Source of the DNA: Rehaibacterium terrae
Lineage (GTDB): Bacteria; Pseudomonadota; Gammaproteobacteria; Xanthomonadales; Xanthomonadaceae
Reading direction: 5' to 3'
Length of the DNA stretch: 64,000 nt
NCBI RefSeq assembly: GCF_014202935.1
Contig: NZ_JACHHX010000006.1
Location: forward strand, 1-64,000
Shown here in pieces: positions 43,026 through 52,769 of the stretch. Both the position numbers and the translations under genes were made by a program. The notes beneath the pieces were generated by a model. It saw only the letters and a list, made by a program, of their open reading frames with translations, had not been told where the DNA came from and searched no databases. Every line of letters starts with the position of its first letter. Position 1 is the first letter of the stretch.

Positions 43026-44116
43026 TGCCTTCCGTTGCCGTCGTTGCCGTCGTTGCCGTTGTTGCTGCCGTTGTCAGTGTTGCCGCGACCGAGGATGTAG
43101 CGGGCCACGGCGTGGTTGTGTTCGGCCAGCGTACGCGAGAAGTGGTGGGTGCCGTCGCCCCGGCTGACGAAATACAGCGTGTCGCCCGGCTTGGGGTTCA
43201 CCGCCGCCTCCAGCGCGGCGCGGCCGGGCATGGCGATCGGCGTCGGCGGCAGGCCGTCGCGGGTGTAGGTGTTGTAGGGCGTGTCGGTATCCAGCCCGCG
43301 CCGGCCGATCCGCCCCTGGTAGCTGTCGCCCATGCCGTAGATCACGCTGGGATCGGTCTGCAGCCGCATGCCGATCCGCAACCGCCGCACGAACACGCCG
43401 GCGATCTCCGGCCGCTCGTGGGCGGCGCCGGTTTCCTTCTCGATCAACGAGGCCAGGATCAGGGCCTGCTCGGGTGTCTCGATCGGCAGTCCCTCCTGCC
43501 GCCCCGCCCAGACCTCGGCCAGGGTGCGCTCCATCGCCTGCCGCGCACGCCGCAACAGATCCACGTCGCGCGTGCCGCGGGTGTAATGGTAGGTCTCGGG
43601 CAGGAAGCGCCCCTCCGGGTGGGTGTCGGGTTCGCCGAGCGCGGCCATCACCTCGGCGTCGGACAGTCCATCCAGCGTGTGCGTCAACGCCGTCGCGGCC
43701 GCCAATGCCGCCCGCAGTTCGCGGAAATTCCAGCCCTCCACGATCGTGAAGCGGTACTGGATCACCCGCCCCTGTTCGAGCTTGCGCAGCAGACCGCGCG
43801 GGGTGATGCCGGGATCGATCGCGTATTCGCCGACCTTGAGCCTGCGCGCGACATCCATCTGCCAGGCCAGCGCCTGCCACTGCCAGTCGCGGCCGTCGGC
43901 GACGCCGGCCTCGCGCAACCGCCGCAGCACGTCGCGGAACGAGTCGCCGCGCTCGATGTCGAGCACGCGCGGCGTGTCGGCCGCCGCCAGCGGCCGGTCG
44001 GCGAAGGCGGTGTAGCCGCTCCACAGCCGCCAGCCGGCGAAAGCCGCGGTCAGCAGCAGCACGAGGACGACGATGCCGACGAAGCGGAACAAGGCGGAAA
44101 GCTTGGAATCGTTCAC
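43022..44116 (-). CDS. mltG: Endolytic murein transglycosylase MltG
   Basis: Inner-membrane lytic transglycosylase thought to release growing glycan strands. The 364-residue protein has an N-terminal transmembrane helix (about 9-29), a LysM-like YceG region, and the catalytic Glu in LILASLIEKETG, followed by RLRIGMRLQTDPSVIYG and TPYNTYTRDGLPPTPIAMPG. The C-terminus is an Asn/Gly/Asp tail (GSNNGNDGNDGNG) encoded by 9-base repeats at 43034-43060. The start is GTG at 44116, overlapping the pabC stop. Confidence 0.95.
   Translation of the reverse strand: MNDSKLSALFRFVGIVVLVLLLTAAFAGWRLWSGYTAFADRPLAAADTPRVLDIERGDSFRDVLRRLREAGVADGRDWQWQALAWQMDVARRLKVGEYAIDPGITPRGLLRKLEQGRVIQYRFTIVEGWNFRELRAALAAATALTHTLDGLSDAEVMAALGEPDTHPEGRFLPETYHYTRGTRDVDLLRRARQAMERTLAEVWAGRQEGLPIETPEQALILASLIEKETGAAHERPEIAGVFVRRLRIGMRLQTDPSVIYGMGDSYQGRIGRRGLDTDTPYNTYTRDGLPPTPIAMPGRAALEAAVNPKPGDTLYFVSRGDGTHHFSRTLAEHNHAVARYILGRGNTDNGSNNGNDGNDGNGRQ
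43034..43060 (+). repeat. 9-bp tandem repeat in the mltG 3' end
   Basis: Three consecutive copies of a GTTGCCGTY unit (43034-43042, 43043-43051, 43052-43060), with degenerate continuation to about 43075. On the minus strand it encodes Asp-Gly-Asn repeats at the tail of MltG. Copy number could vary without frameshift. Confidence 0.85.
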
Positions 44117-44940
44117 ACGGTCTCCGGGCCGGCGGTCGCGAAGGCGGGCTCCGCGGCGGCCAGCCGCTCGATCAGGGCGGATGTGGCGGCATCGGGCGGC
44201 CACCGCCGCGCACCCAGCCGCGCCACCGGGAGGATACCGCGCACGCTGTTGCAGAGAAAAACCGCCTCGGCGCGCTCGACCTCGTCCGGCGACAGTTCGC
44301 GCTCACCGGCATCGGCATGCGCCATCAGCCAGCTCCGGCAGACGCCGGCGATGCCGCAGCGGTCCACCGGCGGCGTCCACCACTGGCCGTCGAGACGCAC
44401 GAACAGATTGGCGGCGGTGGCGCAGACCGCCCATCCTTGCGTGTCGCACATCAAACCTTCGTGGATGTCCGGATCGCGCCACTCGCCACGCGCCAGCACC
44501 TGTTCGAGACGATTCAGATGCTTGATGCCGGCCAGACGCGGCTGGACCGCCAGTGGCGTGTCGCACCAGCGCAGCGCGAGTCCGCCGGCCGGTACGGCGG
44601 GCGGCGCGTCATGCAGCGACAGCAGCATCGTCGGCACCGGCTCGACCGGCGGCGAATAACCGCGACCACCGCTGCCACGGGTCAGGATCAGCTTGAGCAC
44701 GCCACGCGCGATGCCGGCGACGCACGCATCGGCTTCGGCGCGCAGCAGCGCCGCATCCGGCAGCGGGATGCCGAGCCGCACGGCACCGGCCGCCAGCCGC
44801 GCGGCATGCGCCTCCCACCAGACCGGTCGGCCACGATGGACGAGGATCGTCTCGAACACGCCATCGCCGTAGGCCAGCCCGCGATCGCCGGGATCGACCG
44901 CATCGACGGCACGGCCGCCACGGAGGATGCGCACCGTCAC
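44113..44940 (-). CDS. pabC: Aminodeoxychorismate lyase
   Basis: PLP fold-type IV lyase that forms p-aminobenzoate for folate. The 275-residue protein has DRGLAYGDGVFETI, the PLP Lys in AGIKHLNRLEQVLAR, and CNSVRGILPV. The chosen start is GTG at 44940 because GAGG lies just upstream and it follows the pabB stop by 7 bases; an ATG at 44970 inside pabB would add 10 residues. A branched-chain or D-amino acid aminotransferase is less likely given pabB next door. Confidence 0.95.
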   Translation of the reverse strand: MTVRILRGGRAVDAVDPGDRGLAYGDGVFETILVHRGRPVWWEAHAARLAAGAVRLGIPLPDAALLRAEADACVAGIARGVLKLILTRGSGGRGYSPPVEPVPTMLLSLHDAPPAVPAGGLALRWCDTPLAVQPRLAGIKHLNRLEQVLARGEWRDPDIHEGLMCDTQGWAVCATAANLFVRLDGQWWTPPVDRCGIAGVCRSWLMAHADAGERELSPDEVERAEAVFLCNSVRGILPVARLGARRWPPDAATSALIERLAAAEPAFATAGPETV

Positions 44941-44947
44941 CGTGGCC

Positions 44948-46300
44948 TCATTCCGCGATGCCCAGCGCACGCAGCAGGCCGCGCGCCTTGGCCCGCGTCT
45001 CGTCCAGCTCGTGCACGGGATCGGAGTCGATGACGATGCCGGCGCCGGTGCGGAACTGCAGCGCGTCGCCGGCCAGCCAGGCGCTGCGGATCAGGATGTT
45101 CAGGTCCATGTCGCCGTCGCGGTTGAGGTAGCCGAGGGCGCCGGTGTACGGACCGCGCCCCTCGCCTTCCAGCTCGGCGATGATCTGCATGCAACGCACC
45201 TTCGGACAGCCGGTGATGGTGCCGCCCGGGAACACCGCGCGGATCGCCTGCCCCGGCGTCACGCCGGGCCGCAGGCGGCCACGCACGTTGGAGACGATGT
45301 GGTGCACGTGGGCGTAGCTCTCCACCGTCATCAGCTCGTCGACCTCGACGCTGCCCGCCGTGCAGACGCGGCCGAGGTCGTTGCGTTCCAGGTCGATGAG
45401 CATGACATGTTCGGCACGCTCCTTGGGGTGGCCGACCAGTTCGCGGATGCGCGCCGCGTCGTCGTCGCCGGGAAACCGCGGCCGGGTGCCGGCGATCGGC
45501 CGCGTCTGGATACGCCCGCCGTTCACCGACACCAGCCGCTCGGGTGAAGAGCTGGCCAGCGCCCAACCGTCCCAGGCCAGCAGGCCGGCGAACGGCGCCG
45601 GGTTGGCGCGGCGCAGGCGATCGTAGAGCGCCGCCGGGTCGGGAGCCGTGTCGAAGCGGGCGCGCCAGGCACGCGAGAGGTTGGCCTGGAAGATATCGCC
45701 GGCGGCGAGATAATCGAGGACGCGGCGCACGCCGTCGATGAAGCGCGCCGGCGGATCCTCTGACAAGATCGCACCAGGCAAGGCCGGGACCGGCGCAAGC
45801 GCCGCGCTCGCCGTGGCATCGGCGGAGAACGCATCCAGCCAGCCGTCATGGCCCGCCTCGGCGACAGCGATGACCTCGCCGTGCGCACGATCGCGCAGCA
45901 CGGCCGCCGGGCAGCGCAAGGCCAGCGCGACCGGCAACGGCCCCGGCGCGGCCGGCAGGCGCAGCACCGGCTCGACCTGCGCGGCCAGTTCATAGGCAAG
46001 GAACAGCGCCCAGCCGCCGCGAAACGGCAACGTCGTCTGGCCCCCCGTCGCGCGCTCGCGGGTGAAGTCGGCATCGAGCGCGGCGAGGAAGTCGTCCGTC
46101 ACCGCCTCGCCATCGAGCCGGCGCGTCACGCCGTCGGCATCGAGCCGAAGCCCCCTGCCTTCGGTGGCAAGCAGCACATCCCAGCGCGCCCGTGGCGTAC
46201 CGGTCGCCGCGCTCTCCAGCAGCAGCGGGTAGCGCGCCGGCGCGAGCCGGTGCAGGGCCAGCAGGTCGGTGTCGGGAGCGAGTCGCCGGATCGACAGCAT
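44948..46300 (-). CDS. pabB: Aminodeoxychorismate synthase component I
   Basis: Converts chorismate and ammonia to aminodeoxychorismate for folate. The 450-residue protein has the chorismate-binding core: DIFQANLSRAW, QTRPIAGTRPR, ERAEHVMLIDLERNDLGRV, AVFPGGTITGCPKVRCMQII, and GIVIDSDPVHELDET. PIAGT (with no Lys in place) rather than a TrpE PLAGT environment, and the pabC neighbour, favour PabB over anthranilate synthase. An LLLESA segment near residue 27 resembles the TrpE/PabB tryptophan-pocket motif. The ATG is at 46300. Confidence 0.93.
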   Translation of the reverse strand: MLSIRRLAPDTDLLALHRLAPARYPLLLESAATGTPRARWDVLLATEGRGLRLDADGVTRRLDGEAVTDDFLAALDADFTRERATGGQTTLPFRGGWALFLAYELAAQVEPVLRLPAAPGPLPVALALRCPAAVLRDRAHGEVIAVAEAGHDGWLDAFSADATASAALAPVPALPGAILSEDPPARFIDGVRRVLDYLAAGDIFQANLSRAWRARFDTAPDPAALYDRLRRANPAPFAGLLAWDGWALASSSPERLVSVNGGRIQTRPIAGTRPRFPGDDDAARIRELVGHPKERAEHVMLIDLERNDLGRVCTAGSVEVDELMTVESYAHVHHIVSNVRGRLRPGVTPGQAIRAVFPGGTITGCPKVRCMQIIAELEGEGRGPYTGALGYLNRDGDMDLNILIRSAWLAGDALQFRTGAGIVIDSDPVHELDETRAKARGLLRALGIAE

Positions 46301-46321
46301 GGAAGCGACGGCCTGGCGCCG

Positions 46322-46388
46322 AGAACAGGGAATCGAGGAATGCCGCCTGCGGCTCCTACGATTCGCGATTCCCCGCCCCCGGTTCCCG
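46322..46388. repeat. Intergenic GGGAATCG-type inverted repeat (fabF/pabB)
   Basis: Left arm GAACAGGGAATCGAGGAA (46323-46340) faces right arm CGATTCGCGATTCCCC followed by GGTTCCCG (46359-46388). It fills most of the 96-base gap between fabF and pabB, where adjacent junctions downstream overlap. It belongs with the elements at 19342-19462, 26581-26740 and 37308-37394. Confidence 0.65.
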
Positions 46389-46396
46389 TGACCGCA

Positions 46397-47635
<1,239 letters not shown>

Positions 47636-47711
47636 CCGGTAATCCTCGCTTTGCTGCGCGCGGGCTCGCCGCGCTGGCGGTTCGGGCGCTCGACGCGCCC
47701 CACAAACGCAT

Positions 47712-47733
47712 GGGGCCGCTCGTCGGCGGCCCC
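47712..47733 (-). terminator. Hairpin between acpP and fabF
   Basis: 8-bp stem GGGGCCGC (47712-47719) and GCGGCCCC (47726-47733) with a 6-base loop, 23 bases past the acpP stop. It has no T-tract, so it is likelier an mRNA-stabilising or partial termination structure that lets acpP exceed fabF in expression. Confidence 0.5.
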
Positions 47734-47756
47734 CTGCGTGGATCGCTCGCCGGCGA

Positions 47757-47996
47757 TCAGCTCTTGACGTGCGCCTTGATGTAGTCGATCGCCTGCTGGA
47801 CGCTGGTGATCTTCTCGGCTTCCTCGTCGGGAATCTCGCACTCGAACTCTTCCTCCAGCGCCATCACCAGCTCGACGGTGTCCAGCGAGTCGGCGCCGAG
47901 GTCGTCCACGAAGGACGCGTTGTTGGTGACTTCTTCTTCTTTGACGCCAAGCTGCTCGACGACGATCTTCTTGACGCGCTCTTCGATGGTGCTCAT
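47757..47996 (-). CDS. acpP: Acyl carrier protein
   Basis: Carries growing acyl chains on a phosphopantetheine arm. The 79-residue acidic protein has the attachment Ser37 in [19 protein letters not shown]. Length and sequence are canonical. The ATG at 47996 is preceded by GGGAGGT, the strongest Shine-Dalgarno of the cluster. A longer frame upstream is rejected. It lies between fabG and fabF. Confidence 0.99.
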   Translation of the reverse strand: MSTIEERVKKIVVEQLGVKEEEVTNNASFVDDLGADSLDTVELVMALEEEFECEIPDEEAEKITSVQQAIDYIKAHVKS

Positions 47997-48159
47997 GGGT
48001 TTTTCGACCTCCCGAGGGGGATAAACGGGCGCATTGTAGTGGATTGCCGCGCGCCAAGACAGCTTCGCGACGGGCCCCGGCGCGCGCCGATTGTGCCGGT
48101 GGCCGTATCTGGTCGAGGGGTGAGTTTCCTCCGCTCGCGCGCCGGGCGCAAACGCCGGA

Positions 48160-48909
48160 TCAGGGCATGTACATTCCGCCGTTGACGTGCAGGGTTTCGC
48201 CGGTGATGTAGGCTCCACCCGGGCCGACGAGGAAGGCCACGGCGCGGGCGATGTCGGCCGCCTCGCCGAGCCGGCCCAGCGCGATCTGGGCGGTCAGCGC
48301 CTCGCGCGCGGACTCCGGCAGCGCGCGGGTCATGTCGGTGTCGATGAAGCCGGGTGCGACGACATTGACCGTGATGCCGCGGCTGCCCACCTCGCGCGCC
48401 AGCGACTTCGAGAAGCCGATGATGCCGGCCTTGGCCGCGGCATAGTTCGACTGTCCGGGATTGCCGGTCAGGCCGACCACCGAGGCGATGCTGACGATGC
48501 GGCCGCGGCGCGCCTTCATCATGCCGCGCAGCACGGCCTTGGAGGTGCGGTAGACCGAGCTGAGGTTGGTGTCGATGATCGCCGCCCAGTCCTCGTCCTT
48601 CATCCGCATCAGCAATTGGTCGCGGGTGATGCCGGCATTGTTGACCAGGATGCTGACCGCGCCGAACTCGGACGCGATCGCGTCGACCAGCGCCTCGACG
48701 GCCGCACCGTCGGTCACGTCGAGCCTGCGGCCGACGCCGCCATGGGCGGCGAGACGCTCGCCGATCGCCTGCGCGCCGGCATCGCTGGTGGCGGTGCCGA
48801 TCACCCTGGCGCCGAGCGCGGCCAGTTCGTCGGCGATGGCCGCGCCGATGCCGCGGCTGGCACCGGTGACCAGGGCGATCTCGCCTGTGAGGGGAAGCTG
48901 CTGGGTCAT
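48160..48909 (-). CDS. fabG: 3-oxoacyl-ACP reductase
   Basis: NADPH-dependent reduction of 3-oxoacyl-ACP. The 249-residue SDR has TGASRGIG (15-22), NNAG (90-93), and the catalytic Ser143, Tyr156, Lys160 (QSNYAAAK). [16 protein letters not shown] and [18 protein letters not shown] are characteristic of FabG. The ATG at 48909 overlaps the fabD stop (ATGA). A long frame upstream through fabD is out of frame and rejected. Confidence 0.98.
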   Translation of the reverse strand: MTQQLPLTGEIALVTGASRGIGAAIADELAALGARVIGTATSDAGAQAIGERLAAHGGVGRRLDVTDGAAVEALVDAIASEFGAVSILVNNAGITRDQLLMRMKDEDWAAIIDTNLSSVYRTSKAVLRGMMKARRGRIVSIASVVGLTGNPGQSNYAAAKAGIIGFSKSLAREVGSRGITVNVVAPGFIDTDMTRALPESAREALTAQIALGRLGEAADIARAVAFLVGPGGAYITGETLHVNGGMYMP

Positions 48910-49853
48910 GCCTTGCTCCATTCGTTGAGGGCCGCGTCGAAGTCGGCGGGCAGGCCGAGCGCGCGGGCGTCGAGCGACTTGTCGATGCGCTTGGCCAGAC
49001 CGGTCAGGACCTTGCCGGGACCGCATTCGGCCATGCGCGTGGCGCCGCCCGCGACCAGCGCCTGCACGCACTCGGTCCAGCGCACCGGCAGGTAGAGCTG
49101 GCGCTGCAGCGCGTCGCGGATCGCGACGACCGAATCGCGCGTTTCGGCGTCGACGTTCTGCACCACCGGCAGTGCCGGCGCGCTCCAGCGCAGCCCGGCC
49201 ATGACCTCGCCGAGGCGGTTGGCCGCCTCGCGCATCAGCGGCGTGTGCGAGGGCACGCTCACCGCCAGCCTGACCGCCTTGCGCACGCCGCGTTCGGCCA
49301 ACGCCGCGATCGCACGGTCGACGGCGCCGGCATGGCCGCCGATCACGATCTGGCCGGGCGAGTTGTAGTTGGCCGGGACGACCACCTCCTCGCCCGATAC
49401 CTGCGTGCAGACCTCGGCGACGACCTCGTCCTCGGCGCCGAGCACCGCGGCCATCGCGCCGACGCCGGCCGGCACCGCGGCCTGCATCAGCCGGCCGCGC
49501 TCGCGCACCAGTCTGGCACCGTCGGCCAGCGACAGGCTGCCGGCGGCGACCAGCGCGGTGTACTCGCCCAGGCTGTGGCCGGCCAGGCGCGACGGCATCG
49601 GGCCGCCGTGCGCCTGCCACAGGCGCCAGACGGCGATGCCTGCAGCCAGCAGCGCCGGCTGGGTGAATTCGGTCTGATTGAGGCGGTCCTCGTGGCCTGG
49701 CTGCGACAACTCCCACAGGTCCACGCCGGCGCCCTCGGAGGCTTCGGCGAAGGTGTCGCGGACCTGCGGATGGAGCGCGGCCAGTTCGGCCAGCATGCCG
49801 GGCGACTGCGAGCCCTGGCCGGGGAACACGAAGGCGAGATTCGGTTGCGTCAC
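48906..49853 (-). CDS. fabD: Malonyl-CoA:ACP transacylase
   Basis: Loads malonyl groups onto ACP. The 315-residue protein has the oxyanion segment FPGQGSQSPGM, the nucleophile Ser94 in AGHSLGEYTALV and the catalytic His in VSVPSHTPLM. The start is GTG at 49853 (VTQPNLAFVFPGQG); the 41-residue upstream extension lacks family similarity. It is separated from the kinase-like gene by 168 bases, so it may have its own promoter. Confidence 0.97.
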   Translation of the reverse strand: MTQPNLAFVFPGQGSQSPGMLAELAALHPQVRDTFAEASEGAGVDLWELSQPGHEDRLNQTEFTQPALLAAGIAVWRLWQAHGGPMPSRLAGHSLGEYTALVAAGSLSLADGARLVRERGRLMQAAVPAGVGAMAAVLGAEDEVVAEVCTQVSGEEVVVPANYNSPGQIVIGGHAGAVDRAIAALAERGVRKAVRLAVSVPSHTPLMREAANRLGEVMAGLRWSAPALPVVQNVDAETRDSVVAIRDALQRQLYLPVRWTECVQALVAGGATRMAECGPGKVLTGLAKRIDKSLDARALGLPADFDAALNEWSKA

Positions 49854-50021
49854 GCGCGGGTCTCGTCGGGAAAGCGGGGAATGATACGGGCGGGCGGCGC
49901 CCATCGTCTGTACCGGGGCGTAGGGTACGGCAAACGGGACAGTGGATCCGGGATTCGCGAGGAGCCGCCTGCCCACCCTCCATGTCGCCGGCGGTCGGCG
50001 CTCGGCGGATTCCGTGTCAGA

Positions 50022-50813
50022 TCAGAACATCAGATCGATCAGGGCCACACCGACGTCATCGGCCTGCTCGCCCAGCAACAGCAGCCACAGGACGACCGCC
50101 CCCACGCTGGCCAGGGCGCGCAGCGCCTGTGCCAGCGCCCGGCCGCGTTCACCGCCGAGCGCAGCCAGCGGGGCGAGCCAGCGCAGGCGCCGGGCAACGC
50201 GGGAAATTTCCTCGCGCACCCCGGGCGACTCCGTCGCGACCTGGGTCTGCAGCAGCTCGGCGTAGCGCTCGGGCCGATCGGCCAGGAAGCGCGCGGTCGA
50301 TTGCACGTAGAGCAGGACATCGCGCGCCTGCGCCGCCGGCAGCGACATCGTCGTGCGCGGATCCTCCTCCAGGTCGATGAAGCCGACGCCTTCGGGCGTG
50401 ATCACCATGTTGCGGGCGAAGGCCTGGCTGAGATAGCCGCCGCGGGCATGCAGTTCGCGCAGCGCGGCGAAGCCGCTGCGGATCAGCGATGCGCGGCGCT
50501 CCGGGTCGGGTTCGTTCTTGCAGCGGATCGCCAGCGTGGGGCCGAGATCGGAGAGCACCAATTCGGTCGGCTCGGCGGCCAGCACCTCGGGCACGCGCAC
50601 GCCGAGCCCGTCGAGGCGCGCGATCATCTCGCGCTCGGTGCGACAGGCCTGCTCGGGATCCTGTGGCGGCGGCGCGATCAGCGCGCTGGCGCCCAGCCGG
50701 CGCGCCAGCCAGCGCAGGGCCGCCAGCCGCACCCGCCGCTCCGGCGCGCCGTAGCGTTTGCGCCAGGCGACGCGGCCGTTGAAGCGGATCCGCTCGACGC
50801 GTGGCTCACTCAT
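50022..50813 (-). CDS. Kinase-like (BUD32/RIO/Kdo-kinase fold) membrane-tailed protein
   Basis: Function not known. The 263-residue protein resembles small bacterial protein/lipid-sugar kinases: a Lys-bearing strand (VAWRKRYG, about 16-22), an acidic helix (CRTEREMIARL, 57-67), a hinge-like LVLSDLGPTL (86-94), a catalytic-loop-like GGYLSQAFARNMVI (125-138) and a metal-binding-like FIDLEEDP (145-152). The usual HGD of the catalytic loop is absent (YLSQ instead), although the following Asn is kept. A C-terminal hydrophobic helix (about 231-248) suggests membrane anchoring. It sits between fabH and fabD on the same strand; whether it is active is unknown. Confidence 0.7.
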   Translation of the reverse strand: MSEPRVERIRFNGRVAWRKRYGAPERRVRLAALRWLARRLGASALIAPPPQDPEQACRTEREMIARLDGLGVRVPEVLAAEPTELVLSDLGPTLAIRCKNEPDPERRASLIRSGFAALRELHARGGYLSQAFARNMVITPEGVGFIDLEEDPRTTMSLPAAQARDVLLYVQSTARFLADRPERYAELLQTQVATESPGVREEISRVARRLRWLAPLAALGGERGRALAQALRALASVGAVVLWLLLLGEQADDVGVALIDLMF

Positions 50814-50844
50814 GACAGCTGCTGGGTGTGTGGCGACCGCGGGA

Positions 50845-51825
50845 TCAGTAACGGATCAGGGCCGAACCCCAGGTGAATCCGCCGCCGAAGGCCTCCAGCA
50901 GCAGCAACTGGCCGCGCTGCACGCGGCCCGAGCGCACCGCCTCGTCCAGCGCCAGCGGCACCGAGCCGGCCGAGGTGTTGCCGTGACGGTCCACGGTGAC
51001 CACCACCCGGTCCATCGGCATGTCCAGCCGCTTGGCGGTGGCCTGGATGATGCGCAGGTTGGCCTGGTGGGGGATCAGCCAGTCGATGGCGTGCTTGTCG
51101 AGATCGTTGGCGGCGAGGGTTTCCTCGACCACCGCATCGAGCGTCTTGACCGCGACCTTGAACACCTCGTTGCCGGTCATCAGCACGCGCACGCCGACGT
51201 TCTTCTCCTCCGGCTTGAAGCCGGCGGAGACGCCGACCGGGTTGTACAGCAGATGCTTGTAGCCGCCATCGGCATGCAGGTGCGTGGACAGCACGCCGGT
51301 CTCGCTGTCGGCCTTCAGCACGACCGCACCGGCACCGTCACCGAACAGCACACAGGTGCCGCGGTCGGACCAGTCGAGCATGCGTGAGAGCGTCTCGGCG
51401 CCGACCACCAGGGCGGTCTTCGCGGCGCCGCTGCGGATGAACTTCTCGGCCACCCCGAGCGCGTAGATGAAGCCCGAACAGGCGGCATTGACGTCGAAGG
51501 CGGCGCAGCCGTTGGCACCCAGCCGGTGCTGCAGCAGGCAGGCGGTGGAGGGGAAGACAATGTCGGGCGTGGTCGTGCCGAGCACGATCAGGTCGAGCTC
51601 GGAGGCCTGCACGCCGGCCGCCTCCAAGGCGCGCACGGCCGCTTCGTAGGCGAGATCGCCGGTGGTCTGCCCCTCGGCCGCGATGTGGCGCTGGCGGATG
51701 CCGGTGCGCTCGCGGATCCACTCGTCGCTGGTCTCGACGAACTGCGCGAGGTCGTCGTTGGTCAGCACCTTCTCCGGCAGGTAGCTGCCGGTACCCGCGA
51801 TGCGGGCGTAGATCTGTCCCGTCAT
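50845..51825 (-). CDS. fabH: 3-oxoacyl-ACP synthase III
   Basis: Starts fatty-acid synthesis by condensing an acyl-CoA with malonyl-ACP. The 326-residue protein has the catalytic triad: Cys116 in [13 protein letters not shown], His in [11 protein letters not shown] and Asn in [14 protein letters not shown]. Length matches. The ATG is at 51825. In many gammaproteobacteria plsX lies between rpmF and fabH, but here only 102 bases separate them. Confidence 0.97.
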   Translation of the reverse strand: MTGQIYARIAGTGSYLPEKVLTNDDLAQFVETSDEWIRERTGIRQRHIAAEGQTTGDLAYEAAVRALEAAGVQASELDLIVLGTTTPDIVFPSTACLLQHRLGANGCAAFDVNAACSGFIYALGVAEKFIRSGAAKTALVVGAETLSRMLDWSDRGTCVLFGDGAGAVVLKADSETGVLSTHLHADGGYKHLLYNPVGVSAGFKPEEKNVGVRVLMTGNEVFKVAVKTLDAVVEETLAANDLDKHAIDWLIPHQANLRIIQATAKRLDMPMDRVVVTVDRHGNTSAGSVPLALDEAVRSGRVQRGQLLLLEAFGGGFTWGSALIRY

Positions 51826-51867
51826 GCCGTCTCCTGGGATGCCGGCCCCGCCGGGCCGAAAACGGAC

Positions 51868-51889
51868 GCGGCGGGACCGGGCCCGCCGC
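51868..51889 (-). terminator. Hairpin between rpmF and fabH
   Basis: 8-bp stem GCGGCGGG (51868-51875) and CCCGCCGC (51882-51889), loop ACCGGG, followed on the minus strand by GTCCGTTTTCGG, a short T-tract. It could end part of the yceD-rpmF transcripts before fabH. Confidence 0.5.
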
Positions 51890-51927
51890 GCAGCACGGCC
51901 CGAGGCCGTGACCGGACTGTAGCGCGA

Positions 51928-52122
51928 TTACTCTTCGTCGACGACCGGCGCGGCCGTCTCGATCACCTTGCGGCCGCGATAGTAGCCGTCCTTGGTGACG
52001 TGGTGACGCAGATGGGTCTCGCCCGTGGTCGGGTCGGTGGCCAGCTGCTTGGCGGTGAGGGCGTCGTGCGAACGGCGCATGCCGCGACGGGACGGGGTCT
52101 TGCGGCTCTTCTGGACTGCCAT
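51928..52122 (-). CDS. rpmF: 50S ribosomal protein L32
   Basis: Small 50S subunit protein. The 64-residue basic protein begins [22 protein letters not shown], the family signature, and ends with [20 protein letters not shown]. The cysteines of the zinc-binding L32 form are absent, as in many gammaproteobacteria. It lies 15 bases after yceD, the standard yceD-rpmF pair. Confidence 0.98.
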   Translation of the reverse strand: MAVQKSRKTPSRRGMRRSHDALTAKQLATDPTTGETHLRHHVTKDGYYRGRKVIETAAPVVDEE

Positions 52123-52137
52123 GGCGTATCTCCGGAA

Positions 52138-52653
52138 CTAACTCTGGTGTTTTTTCAGCGCGACCAGCGCGGCGAACGGGTTGGGGGCGGGCTCGTCCTC
52201 GGCCTGCCCGGCGGGAAAGACCCGCTCGACCGCCTCGGTGCCCGGCTTCACCGGCACCACCGGAACCGCGAGGATCAGCTCATCCTCGATCAGCTCGGCA
52301 GGCCGGAGCGTGCCTTCGGCGTCCAGCAGCACGGGTTCGTAGCCCGGCGGCAGGCCCGCCTCCTGCGATTCGTCGGTGATCAGGCCCAGCCGCTGCGTCA
52401 CCCGCACCGGAAGCCGGAAAGGCTCCAGCGTGCGCTGGCACTGGAGGGGAAGCTCGGCTTCGATCTGCAGCTCCAGGAAGCGCACGCCCAGGGCGTCGCG
52501 TCCGAACTCCAGCGCGAACCGGCAGTCGCCCTCGACGACTTCCAGGCTGCCGCACAGCCGCGCGAACGCCGACAGCGGCAGACGGCCTTCGAAACACCGC
52601 CGCGCCGCGACCATGCGCCAAGCATCCAGCACTTCGGGCAGGGTCGCGGACAT
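52138..52653 (-). CDS. yceD: YceD/DUF177 family protein
   Basis: Conserved partner of rpmF, linked in other bacteria to 23S rRNA maturation; exact role here inferred. The 171-residue protein has the typical pattern ELQIEAELPLQCQRTLEPF, with the conserved single Cys, and LIEDELILAVPVVPVKPGTE, ending NPFAALVALKKHQS. The ATG at 52653 is about 10 bases past a promoter -10 candidate's 3' flank. It is divergent from the coiled-coil protein at 52770. Confidence 0.93.
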   Translation of the reverse strand: MSATLPEVLDAWRMVAARRCFEGRLPLSAFARLCGSLEVVEGDCRFALEFGRDALGVRFLELQIEAELPLQCQRTLEPFRLPVRVTQRLGLITDESQEAGLPPGYEPVLLDAEGTLRPAELIEDELILAVPVVPVKPGTEAVERVFPAGQAEDEPAPNPFAALVALKKHQS

Positions 52654-52662
52654 AAGAGCGAA

Positions 52663-52692
52663 ATGGTAAAGCCGTCACCGACCCGCTGTCAA
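52663..52692 (-). promoter_or_regulatory. Sigma-70 promoter of yceD-rpmF-fab
   Basis: Minus-strand TTGACA (52687-52692, perfect -35), an 18-base spacer and TACCAT (52663-52668). The predicted start would fall within about 10 bases of the yceD ATG, giving a very short leader. It should drive yceD, rpmF and probably the fab genes. Confidence 0.7.
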
Positions 52693-52769
52693 TCAAAAAA
52701 GGCCTTTCGCCACGCGGGTTTGCGGCCCCCGGCCGGCTCGGGCAGACTGCGGACATCCCGTCGCGGCCG

